Assembly: GCF_000687475.1 (NCBI RefSeq)
Contig: NC_057317.1
Span: forward strand, 6,510,501-6,574,500
Source of the DNA: Ustilaginoidea virens
Lineage: Eukaryota > Ascomycota > Sordariomycetes > Hypocreales > Clavicipitaceae
DNA: 64,000 nt
Direction of reading: 5' to 3'
Program-made: the position numbers and the translations under genes
Shown here: positions 34,431 to 44,140 of the stretch, one piece after another
How positions within the stretch are numbered: the stretch's first letter is position 1
How the letters are laid out: the number at the start of each line of letters is the position of its first letter
The notes under the pieces: model-generated
Databases searched by the model: none
Told to the model about the DNA's origin: nothing
The model's input: only the letters and a program-made list of their open reading frames with translations

Positions 34431-34660
34431 AGCACGATTTGCAATAGAAATTGTCTCTTCGAGAGTAATCTTGCTGATCTGTGATACACCGTCTTTGCGG
34501 GATATAATCCTATAAGTGGTGATATTACCACTACTGATTAGTGTTGATATAGACTCGGTATACCCAATTGTACGTAGGATCGCGCGCGTGGTATCATATA
34601 CCGTGAGGTTACCGGTTAAAGGTATGATTACTTCTTTGATTATAACTGACTATTTAAGAA
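34431..34660 (-). pseudogene. Open frame without ATG, element F
   Basis: About 70 codons without a stop on the minus strand, reading V-I-I-K-E-V-I-I-P-L-T-G-N then D-T-T-R-A-I-L-R-T-I-G-Y and S-R-K-D-G-V-S-Q. No ATG starts it. Beyond 34,431 the frame continues through a few TAG/TAA codons to about 34,300. The D-T-T-R-A-x-L-R block is recognisable in the inverted copy near 49,890-49,925, hinting at coding constraint. Product unknown; the position just after a terminal GC-rich block suggests a gag-type first gene. Confidence 0.4.
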
Positions 34661-34882
34661 AGGGGAAAGGAAGCAAAAGAGGGTAATTATACGATGTGGC
34701 CTTTTTGTGCGTGCCGTAGTTACGTGCATCGGCGCGGTCGGGCCGGGCTGCCCGCGTGCCCTACCGGGCTCAGGGGCACAGGGGTAAAAGTGGCCATATC
34801 GTACGTAATAGTGTGCGCGGCATATCCGTCGTAATGTGCCCAATTGGGCACCTTGCGACAGCGATTCCGACAACAGCTACTA
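34661..34882 (-). repeat. GC-rich terminal block of element F with long inverted repeat
   Basis: A 220-bp GC-rich segment strikingly different from its surroundings. It contains a 17-bp imperfect inverted repeat (ACGATATGGCCACTTTT and its near complement, about 34,693-34,805) around a G+C core. The same structure, in opposite orientation, is at 49,622-49,845. Possibly an LTR or a promoter; the open frames on it are GC shadows. Confidence 0.6.
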
Positions 34883-35483
34883 CCTAGGCATTGTAATTTC
34901 TCGGGACCGCCGTAAATATATGCTATCACTATTATAATAAGCGTATATTATAAAAATCCTATAAGACCTAGGGATATTAAAATGCACTATAGTAAAAAAC
35001 CTAATCGACCTAAAAGTCAGACTCATCCCCGCTACCGATATAGATATACTAGACCTAAAACTAAGAAGCTGGTATGCAATAGCAATAGGATGCCTTATAT
35101 ATATAATATTTAGCACTCGGCTAGATATTGCATTTAGCGTCTCCCTCTATAGCCGATTTATATAAAACCTAATGCCTACCTATACTATAGCTATTAAACA
35201 AATTCTACGCTATCTTAAAGGCATATTATATCTTATACTCTAATATAAGGGTAACCTAGGCGATATATAAGAATAGATAGATGCAGACTAGGGAGGTAAT
35301 ATTAAAACCAAGTGCTCTACCTCTAGGTACATCTTTAATATTAGCAGTAGAGTAATTAGCTAGAGCTCACGATATTAATCAACTATAGCACTCTCGATAA
35401 TAGAAGTAAAATATATAGGCCAGACCTAAGCGGCAAAAGAGGCCATCTGGCTGCGCGAACTTCTTACTAAACTAGTAAGATAG
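34883..35483 (+). pseudogene. pol: Copia-5: RT end and RNase H fragment (broken)
   Basis: Starts within the RT at Y-L-G-I-x-I-S-R-D-R-R-K, then T-R-L-D-I-A-F-S-V-S, L-R-Y-L-K-G-I, I-D-A-D-x-G-G-N, and the RNase H end A-A-K-E-A-I-W-L-R-E-L-L near 35,430-35,465. This is the classic copia RT/RNase H order. It is cut by element F on the left and by the Copia-4 LTR at 35,484. It belongs to a lineage different from Copia-1, -2 and -4. It is the oldest layer of the left nest. Confidence 0.85.
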
Positions 35484-35735
35484 TGTCGGAATCGTCGGTC
35501 AGTTAGTTAGTCAGTTGGTCAGCGCACCTGATGACGACGCGTGTCGGCGGGGATACCGGTGGATTTGTATGTGTCGGGAATGTTCGGCTACGAATGTGGC
35601 ATATGTAACCGAGGGAATAGTAGCCCCTTAGGGTTACCCCCGTGCCCACTATAAATAGCTAGTGACCTGAGTATTGTTGAGCTAAGTCAGGTCAACCCTT
35701 TACAATAGACCGCTTTCTCTCCCTGCTTCCTGACA
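35484..35735 (+). repeat. 5' LTR of Copia-4
   Basis: 252 bp from TGTCGGAATCG to TTCCTGACA. A TATAAATAG promoter box is at 35,650-35,658, about 80 bases before the LTR end. TGGTAGTAATTGTG follows immediately and is the probable primer site, beginning TGG as tRNA-primed elements do; the tRNA was not identified. Only lightly mutated. Confidence 0.75.
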
Positions 35736-36033
35736 TGGTAGTAATTGTGTAAATAATATAGTAACCTCATCATTCTCATCCTTTTGTTAGGTGCTACAGC
35801 ACTATATCGTTTGATATCTAAGATTATGCTACGGTTACCGCTCTGCTTGGATACCTACTAAGGTATAATAGTAGATTCCTGCTAGATCTATTGAAACCTC
35901 GTATTACTATTATACTCGTATGGCCTCCTATAATAAAAAAGGAAGCTATTCGGAAGATCGCGATATCCTTTGTAGTTCATTTCTTGCAGTTTATCTTATA
36001 TTGATTGACCTGTTTAGTTAGATTATTAGCCTT

Positions 36034-36547
36034 TCGTGCCCAGAACATTACAGCTAGCAAAGATAGGTGCCGATACGGTTGATTATAATAAACCTATATA
36101 CATTCTGATATCCCGATACGAATGGGATATCTGGTATAATTATATTCGGAGCGAGGCTTAGGCAAGGAAGGTATAAGATCTTATTAATCCTAATTAAGCA
36201 ATAATCCTTAATAAACTTAAGGATGTTTTGCTCTAACTATATCGACCTATTCTAGTACTATCGTTAGGATTGATATTAGAAGAAATACCAATAGAAGGAG
36301 GCCTTTCTACTAATACTAGGGCAGCCTCGGCGTTAAGGGCAGTATCTTCTGCACTAACGCGAAGTTATTCGCAGCTAGACCAATAGCTAGAAGACCCGAA
36401 CAATTATTTTAAATAGAGATAAATCCTAGACAGCCTAGGCCCTAACGAATGGGTTAATCATATTAATAATTTATTAAGAAACGACTGGCACAATTATACT
36501 AAGCTAGAACGGGCCCTTTCTAAATATATAGAATGGTTTAATATAAT
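36034..36547 (+). pseudogene. gag: Copia-4 gag, first part (broken)
   Basis: The frame reads L-Q-L-A-K-I-G-A-D-T then R-Y-E-W-D-I-W-Y-N and, near the end, W-V-N-H-I-N-N-L-L, with five or so TAG/TAA codons. This is the capsid-like N-terminal half of a copia gag. It continues in phase at 44,141 (W-F-N-I-I joined to L-G-L-E-F) once Copia-2 and one copy of ATAAT are removed. The start codon is not obvious. Confidence 0.7.
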
Positions 36548-37293
36548 TGTTGCAAAATGGTGATTTAGAACACTGTTGGAAATGTACTGGATACCGACAG
36601 TGGCGTACAAGGCGTTGCAGAATAAAATAAAGAGCTGGTTAAAGATTTAAAGCGCATAAGAGGTTGACCAGAGCAAAGATGTCAGGGAAATCTGATTCTA
36701 ATTGTTGGTGACTATTCTAGCTAGAAAGAGGGAATTTTGGGCATATTTCTACCATCTTGAAGAAGTGGTTGAAAATAATGAAAAACCGCAAAAATAGCGA
36801 AAAAACCGACGAAAAGTCGGTCTGCCCAACCGTGCCCAGTCTGTGCCCAATATCCTACCCAATGCCTACCCAACCAAGCCCAGTGGCTTGTAGCGGTGTG
36901 CCGGATGCCCTATAACAGCCTGCCGTACGGGCCGGAAGCCCTATATCGGTGTGCCGTACGGGCCGGAAGCCCTATACCGGTGTGCCGTAAAGGCGCGGTG
37001 TAGCGGGTGACTGTATGTAGAAGGCCGAAAGTGCTGATTTGCCCATTTGGTAATCCCGTAGAAATGCGCCGCCTGTTGTGGGCCCTGTGGCCCACTGTGA
37101 CCGGCCGCTGTGGCCGGATGTGGGTCGCTGTACCGGTGCCGTGACCGGCGCTGTGGCCCACTGTAATCGGCGTTGTGGGGCGCTGTGCCCCACCATAGCG
37201 CCTGGTATAGCCACCGCGATATCTCAACGCAGAAACGTCGTATGGTGGCGAGACCAGTACCAAAATACAGCTAAAAAGGCGCTGATTTCAACA
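36548..37293 (-). repeat. 3' LTR of Copia-2
   Basis: 746 bp, TGTTGCAAAATGG to GCTGATTTCAACA on the plus strand. The middle is unusually GC-rich with repeated CGTACGGGCCGG and GTGCCGTA motifs and a hairpin-like GGCCGCTGTGGCC. The open frames of 80-117 codons within it are considered spurious because both strands are open over the same GC-rich stretch. Confidence 0.93.
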
Positions 37294-37383
37294 CCCCCTC
37301 GGATTAGCAACATGGCTAATCCTAGCGTTAGAATAAAAGAAAGAAACCCTGTAAAAAATCAGAAAAAAAAAAAGATGATGATG

Positions 37384-40300
37384 CTATAGGGATTGCAGCC
37401 CTAATAGCTGCCGAAATATGGGGAATTTCGGGCTTGGAAGTGGTTTGGTGAGTCTATCCGCAGGCATATCTGTCGTGGGTAAATAAGATATTTTTACCAG
37501 GCCACCGTGGGCCTTCTCACGTATATACCGGAATTTAAGCAAAGTATGCTTAGTGCGGGCATACTGATTTGGGTCATTTGCATTAGAAATAGACCCTTGG
37601 TTATCGCAGTATAGTGGTATCGGGCGTTGAATATCGACCTGGATTTCTTTAAATAAATTAGATATCCATTCCACTTCGCGAAGCGCCTCAAGCATTACAT
37701 CAGACTCGGCTTTAAGCGTTGATAAAACCACAGTCGAAGACCGTTTTGACCTCCAGCTAATAGGTCCACTATTCAAGGTAGTAAGATAACCACTAGTAGA
37801 CTTCGAAGTCAGCCGGCACCCAGCAAAATCGCTATTAGAAAATGCAGCTAATACTACGGTAGCTTTAGCGGCTCGGTAACAAATGGCTGTATTTGCCGTA
37901 CCAGCTAAGTAGCGAAAAGTGCCCTTAGCAGCATTAAGCTGTATAGTGGAAGCCTGTTGCATATATCGTGATAGGTATTGCGTTGGAAAGGCAAGGTCAG
38001 GTCTTGATATCATTATTAACCATATCGTTATTCCTACTAGCTGCTGGAATAAGTGTTGATTACTAGTATCCAGCGGCATATTACCAGCCTCAGACTCAGC
38101 AAGTATACCGGGCTGTAGTGGGATTAGATGCAGTCGTGCATCCTTAAGGTTGAATTTCTCAAGGACTTCCGCAATAAATTGCGATTGGTGCAGCCATAAT
38201 AGGCCCTTTTCTCTATCCCTAATAATTTGCACTCCAAGAAAGAAGGAGGCAGGTCCTCGGTCTTCTATAGCGTAAACCTTATGGAACTTAGTCTTAAGCT
38301 GGTCAATATAGCTAAGATCCGGACCAATAATTAAGCAGTCATCTATATAGGTCATAATAAAGGTATGCGTTCCTTTATTATAGAAGACGGCAGCATTAGA
38401 AAGTAACGGCTTAAAACCCTCTTGCACTAGAAGGTCTTTTAACCGTAACTGCCACTCGCGAGGTCCTTGTTTTAGCCCATACAAGGCTTTCTTCAATAGT
38501 ATAACCTATGATGCAGAGGGGTTATATCCAACCTTAGTAAGCAAGGCTAGAAGTCGACGACGCTGCTGGTCAGACCATAAGGCTGGGTTAGGTGAGAGTA
38601 GGCTTTCTATAAATTCTAGAAAACCAGCTGGAATCTCCATATAAATCGTCTCCAGTAGTTCACTATTTAGAAAGGCACTAATAAAATCGATCTGCTCTAT
38701 TTCCCAGTTGTTTGCAGTAGTAAGAGCAAGGATAATCCTATATGTTGGTGGGATTGAAGTAGAGGCATAGGTCTCCGTAAAGTCTTGCCCAGATACCTGC
38801 ATAAAGCCTTTAACAACTAATCGTGCCTTATATTTAACCGGGTTATTATTCGCATCTTTCTTAACGCGAAAAACAGGCCGGTTACGCAATATTTTCCTAC
38901 TAGTAGGAACATTAGTCTTAGGAATAAATTAGAAGACATTTAAATCGATTAATTGCTTGAATTCCGAAAATAAGGCTTTTACCCAGCTATCTTTTTGTGG
39001 GTTGTGTAAGACTTCCTTCCAGCTATTAGGCATACCTTCTAGGGCCCGTTTTGCAGCCTTTACCTTGCAGCAGATATCGTGCATTTATTGGTAAAAGGCA
39101 TAGGAAGGGGGGAAATCCTATATGGAAGCCTCTGGGGGGCTGCTTGGGTATCCGAAAATCTAGTCGTTTTTCGGCTGGGTGGGTGGGAAAGCACCCCATT
39201 GGTCAGTCTGTGGGTCAGACTGTTAGTCAGCCTATAGGTCCAAAAGTGACCTATAGTATCCATAACCTAGGATACCTTGCACGTCTTGTATCCGTGGTAT
39301 TCTTCCTCGAATTCTACCCCTAGTAGCCCTAACCTGGTATGGCTGAATAGGCACCTTTTCTGATACTCGAAACATTTTCTCCTACGGTCTCTCATTTGAG
39401 GCGATATCTAGACTCTCGAATTTCAGATATTCTAGTGTAGGCAGCGTTTTACTATAGCGAAATGCTGTATTTACTAGGAAGCCGGGCGAAAAGGCAGAAT
39501 CTGTTGTGTCGGAAAGTCGCAGAAAATCAGTGTGTGTGGGGCTTTAAGATTCGGACTATTGAAAATTTGTTATGTGGGGCAAGTTAGAATTTTCACTTGT
39601 GTGGGTCATGCCCACTTTTGTGACGGATTCGGAAAATCTCTGAGATTGAGATTCCTAGTGACGAGAGCTTTCTGCATTTCCTAGCATTTGCAGCCTTTTT
39701 GTATGGGAAAAAGGCGCATTTTCCTTAGCTGGTGAAAGCGGACCGTCTTGCCTAAGCTGAAAAGCTGAGTTAGGCTGAAGCGATTTGGAATCGAAAGACG
39801 GCGAATTGCTGGGAAATGTTGCAGAGTGCTGTGGCGGGCCAATTGGTGGTAGGCCCACTGGTTGTGGTAGGCCCGCTGATTGTGGTGGATCTGTATGCTG
39901 TATTAGGCCTATTGGTTGTGGTGGGCCCGTGGGCTGTGTTGGATCTGTGGCCTGTGGTAGGCCTGTGCCTTCGACTAGGCCCATATCGTCGGTCTTAGAC
40001 GAAATAGGCATATTTAGGCGAGGCGACTTCTAAGTAGGCTCTTCCAGAGCAATTTGGTCGATATTTACCCCCTCTAAATCAGAAGGCGGTTGGAAATCAA
40101 AGGTGCCCTCTAGGCCACTTGAAATAGGGCCTATACCTTTATTTTGGTAGGTAAAGGTAATGAAAGAGGTCTTAGTGACGACCCGGCGATGTGGGATATA
40201 GACGAGGTAGGTGCCGTTACCTAGCGTAGCTAATAACCTACCTGACTCGGTCCGGGGGGCCAGCTTATGGCTGATGACCCGTTTTTCTAGAGGGATTAGC

Positions 40301-43158
40301 ACCTCTATAGCCGCACTAATAGCCCTGAAGCTAATAAGGTCGGGTAGGTGGTAGTGCGTAATTTCCGGAAAATCCTTCTTTAATTCCTTAAAAGGTGATG
40401 AGGAATGGTTTGTGACTGCTATTAGATTTACCAAGGTAGTAATACTAAGAATCACTGTAGACTAAAGGTAAGAAGGTAATCGAGACTAAAGTATAGTAGC
40501 TCTAAGTCAGTCAATAATGACCCGTATAGAGCGTTCTGCTAACCCATTTTGCTTATAAATGTAAGGGGAAGAGGTTAAAAAATCTATGCCCTTAAGAGCT
40601 AGCCAGGCTGTGATAATGTTGTTGATTTCCTTGCCACCATTATAGTAGAATTCAATAGCTGATTTGCCGTAGCGATTCCTAAGACCTTAGAAGAACCCCT
40701 ATAATACTGGGAATACTATGGGCCCTTCCTTATTGGGTAGTAAATGCACCTAATGGAAGCGTGATTTCCGGTCAACTAAGATGAGGCAAATGGGGCGTTT
40801 GTTGTATGGTAGAGGGTTGATTTAGAAGATATCGCCCTCTATAATATCCAAATAATGTATAGGGTCTGGTATAGCCCCTGATGTAAAACGCCGTACTGAC
40901 TTTGCCCTTTTACAGGCGATGCAGTTAAAGTCAGAATCCTTTACCTTACTGAGATCAGGTAACCCTGTGGTTGATGCACAGGTTTTCTTTAAAAGTTGGA
41001 TTCCGATGTGCCTAAGCCGGATGTGCTAAAGTCCGGCTAGTAATAGCAGCTTTTGATACTCAGTATTAGCTGCTGGGGCTGGGTCGAGGGTGACCGGGGC
41101 CCTCTGTGGTGGTTGGGCTGTATTAGGAATAGCAGCCTCTATTGGTACCACCGAAAAACCAGGACTAGCTGGTGGGGTAGCTTGCGAATTAGCTAGTGGA
41201 TGGTCCGAGTCAGCTAGTAGGGTAGGTAAATCCTCTAGTAGGGGATATTCCTCGTATTCTTCTGGGTTGGCTGGGGCAGGTAATTTGACCGAGATACTGT
41301 GTGAAGCCGGTTGATTTTGGCTGGTATGGTGTAAAAACGGCGAATCTACCCCTTTTTATTGTAAAAAGAAGCTATACTTCTTAAAATTAAGAAGCCCAAT
41401 GCACTTATTGTTGCTATTAACTAGGCTTTGACCCTAAATACTGCCACGATTCAGATAGTGTTTAATGCCGCTAAAGATGTTAATATTAAAAGCTGGTATG
41501 AAGAGGGCGTTGGTTAGCTCTAAGGTGCCCCACTGAGGTGGGTTAGTGGCCTGTAGCACGGTAAAACGCGCTATGCCCCACCTATTGGGCTTAATTGGGC
41601 TACCACCTGTGCTGATGACTGGTCTGTTTCCGGTATAGTGTTGGAAGTAGGTGAAATGCTTTTTATCGTTGATGATATACACCGTAGAACCAGTATCGTA
41701 GAGTAAAGAATCTATTGGCGTTTTCCCACCGGATTGTGCACTATAGCTGGTAGCTAGAAATTGCATATATTCGCGGTCCTGGAAGGAAGAATAGGCTATC
41801 TCATAGGGTATAAGACTTAGAGTATTATAATTCCCTAGTATGAAGGAATTAATAGTCTTTTCCTTTTCGTCGGTCTTTTGTGGGGTATCTGCTTTATTAG
41901 CTGAATCTTTCTTTTCTTTATTCTTCTTCTTATTTTCCGGCTTGCCTTATATGGCTGAAGAAGACCCTTATTGGGTAGAAGACCCCTGTTTCTTTTTGTT
42001 GGCGTTAGTAGTAGTGTTTTTACCACCCTTGCTAGTATTGTTACTAGCTGGCTTGCTACTATTGCTGTTAGTAGCGGCACCCTTGACCTTTGCGAGGTGG
42101 GTGGTAGCCCTTGCTACTGATGACCCTTTAATGCGTTGTTCTTCTAGTAAATTAACTATATAAAATTGCAGGTTAATATTTGATGTATTTCCCTGAGTAT
42201 AGGCGATTCTCATTATTGTGCGGTGCCGTTCTGCCCACTGAAAAAAGACCCCTTCTACAGCATGTAAATACTAGCTGATTTGGTCGAAAAGTTGTATATG
42301 GGAGCCTAAAATTTGCAGCCTGGATAGGTAGCTATTAAAGGAGGCATTGAAAGATTCTAAGGTACCCTTATAGCCTGTAAAATTTAGTTGATGGAAGGCA
42401 GGGTATAGGTGGGTCCGCTGTACGTCTGATGAGTGAGAATATTATTTGGTGAGTAACGTAAAGGCTGACTCTGGGTCAGTGCACCAGTTGATAGCGGCAG
42501 CTGGTCCTTCTGTGCAACTATTCTTGATAAGTAATAGTAAAAGTGCTTACTCTGAATCGTTGAACTTGCTAGTAATAGAAGGTTCTTCGATAAATTTGGC
42601 GATGTTAAGTGCCCTAAGTTGAATCATAAGGGCCTGTTTCTATTGGTCGAAGTTAGATGCCCCCCTTAGCTTTTGGGATTCCTGGAATCCGTTGGCTGTT
42701 TTGGCTAGTTCCTTGATAGCTATAGCGCTGACTTGGCTGCTAATGCTGGATGGAACCGGTAGGGGTTGTTGCTGGGCTTTGGGTAGAGAGGTATTTCCCT
42801 TACCCACAGGAGTTTGGAAGGTATCTATATCCATCATATCCTGTGATGGTGGGCTGGCAGCAGGCTTGATTAGTCTGTCTACTAAGGTGCCCACCTTATT
42901 AGCCAAAAAATCGATTTTAGAGTTCATTCGATTAAATTTATGACTGAATTCTTTTCTTATTTCCTGTTGGTCTTCCCTGAGCTGGGCAATTTCCTGGTTA
43001 TTATCAGATTCTTCTACCTCTGCCGTATTAGGGACTTGGTAGCCTGGGTTATTGTGGCCTGGGTTATTATGGCCTGGGTTATTAGCAGGAACGTTCTGAC
43101 TGGCTATTGTAGGAAGAGAAAAGGTGCCGGAAAGTCTTAAAAATGCGAAGAAAATCAA
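37384..43158 (-). pseudogene. gag-pol: Copia-2 gag-pol, single frame broken only by nonsense codons
   Basis: About 1,925 codons in one uninterrupted phase from ATG 43,158; I count about 25 TAG/TAA codons and no frameshift. Gag spans about 43,158-41,800 (N-P-G-H-N-N repeats, a basic Asn/Ser/Lys tail). The protease has D-T-G at 41,689-41,697. The pre-integrase motif H-I-R-L-R-H-I-G is near 41,005, the integrase runs about 40,900-40,450, and a Pro/Gly/Gln linker covers 40,030-39,060. The RT has Y-I-D-D at 38,338-38,349 in a 370-codon open stretch, and RNase H ends near M-P-A-D-R-L-T-K-P (37,450). Closest relative in the window is Copia-1. RIP alone seems to have silenced it. Confidence 0.93.
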
Positions 43159-43375
43159 GACTGAAAATCTAGATAAAACTAGAAGAAAGCTGCGTTAAGG
43201 AATAACCTTAGAAAATCCTGTTGCAAAAAGGATGTGTTGTAGCTTGATGTGGTAGCTGGGTTCCTAAATCTGGGATGATTAGTCCCTTGTTAGTAGATTT
43301 CTGGAAGGTTAGCTGCCAAATGCGTTAAAATCCTAAGTTAGCGTAAAGAAGTCTTAAGCTGGAAGCCTTAAGACA

Positions 43376-43389
43376 CCGGGCTTATAACC
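43376..43389 (-). other. Primer binding site of Copia-2
   Basis: Directly inside the 5' LTR the minus strand reads GGTTATAAGCCCGG. Its first 12 bases differ at one base from the complement of the initiator tRNA-Met anticodon arm (GGTTATGAGCCC); the change is a CpA-to-TpA transition on the plus strand, as RIP makes. Confidence 0.7.
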
Positions 43390-44135
43390 TGTTGCAAAAT
43401 GGTGATTCAGAACACTGTTGGAAATGTACTGGATACCGACAGTGGCGTATAAGGCGTTGCAGAATAAAACAAAGAGCTGGTTAAAGATTTAAAGCGCACA
43501 AGAGGTTGACCAGAGCAAAGATGTCAGGGAAATCTGATTCTAATTGTTGGTGACTATTCTAGCTAGAAAGAGGGAATTTTGGGCATATTTCTACCATCTT
43601 GAAGAAGTGGTTGAAAATAATGAAAAACCGCAAAAATAGCGAAAAAACCGACGAAAAGTCGGTCTGCCCAACCGTGCCCAGTCTGTGCCCAATATCCTAC
43701 CCAATGCCTACCCAACCAAGCCCAGTGGCTTGTAGCGGTGTGCCGGATGCCCTATAACAGCCTGCCGTACGGGCCGGAAGCCCTATATCGGTGTGCCGTA
43801 CGGGCCGGAAGCCCTATACCGGTGTGCCGTAAAGGCGCGGTGTAGCGGGTGACTGTATGTAGAAGGCCGAAAGTGCTGATTTGCCCATTTGGTAATCCCG
43901 TAGAAATGCGCCGCCTGTTGTGGGCCCTGTGGCCCACTGTGACCGGCCGCTGTGGCCGGATGTGGGTCGCTGTACCGGTGCCGTGACCGGCGCTGTGGCC
44001 CACTGTAATCGGCGTTGTGGGGCGCTGTGCCCCACCATAGCGCCTGGTATAGCCACCGCGATATCTCAACGCAGAAACGTCGTATGGTGGCGAGACCAGT
44101 ACCAAAATACAGCTAAAAAGGCGCTGATTTCAACA
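43390..44135 (-). repeat. 5' LTR of Copia-2
   Basis: 746 bp, the partner of 36,548-37,293. Within the first 120 bases there are four C/T differences from the other LTR, each at a CpA site; the rest appears identical by eye. Confidence 0.93.
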
Positions 44136-44140
44136 ATAAT

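Larger units (their letters stand above)
33165..34882 (-). mobile_element. Element F, unidentified minus-strand element between Copia-1 and Copia-5
   Basis: DNA between the Copia-1 right end and a junction at 34,882/34,883, split by a solo LTR (33,553-34,292). On the minus strand it begins TGTTGTCGGAATCG (34,882) next to a broken Copia-5 RT, then a GC-rich 220-bp block, then an open frame. The right-hand end looks like a retroelement terminus (TGTTG...), and GCTAC (34,883-34,887) could be a target duplication, but no partner LTR was found in the window. Its class is not established. An inverted partial copy is at 49,622-49,945. Confidence 0.45.
36548..44135 (-). mobile_element. Copia-2, complete young Ty1/copia element
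   Basis: 7,588 bp with two 746-bp LTRs and a perfect 5-bp target duplication ATAAT (36,543-36,547 and 44,136-44,140). It has a primer site, a single long gag-pol frame and a polypurine tract (CCCCC on the plus strand just after 37,293). The LTRs differ at four sites I could see, all CpA/TpA transitions, so it is a recent insertion only lightly touched by RIP. It sits in Copia-4 gag. Confidence 0.95.

Noticed and set aside
34640..34929. Minus-strand frames of 69-77 codons in the GC-rich block
   Set aside because: Overlap each other in different frames within a terminal repeat; GC-driven openness.
36910..37389. Overlapping open frames of 80-117 codons on both strands in the Copia-2 LTRs (also 43,752-44,162)
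   Set aside because: Identical in both LTRs only because the LTRs are near-identical; the stretch is GC-rich and open in several frames at once, with no recognisable domain.
39051..39323. 90-codon plus-strand frame
   Set aside because: Antisense shadow of the Copia-2 integrase-RT linker, which reads continuously on the minus strand.
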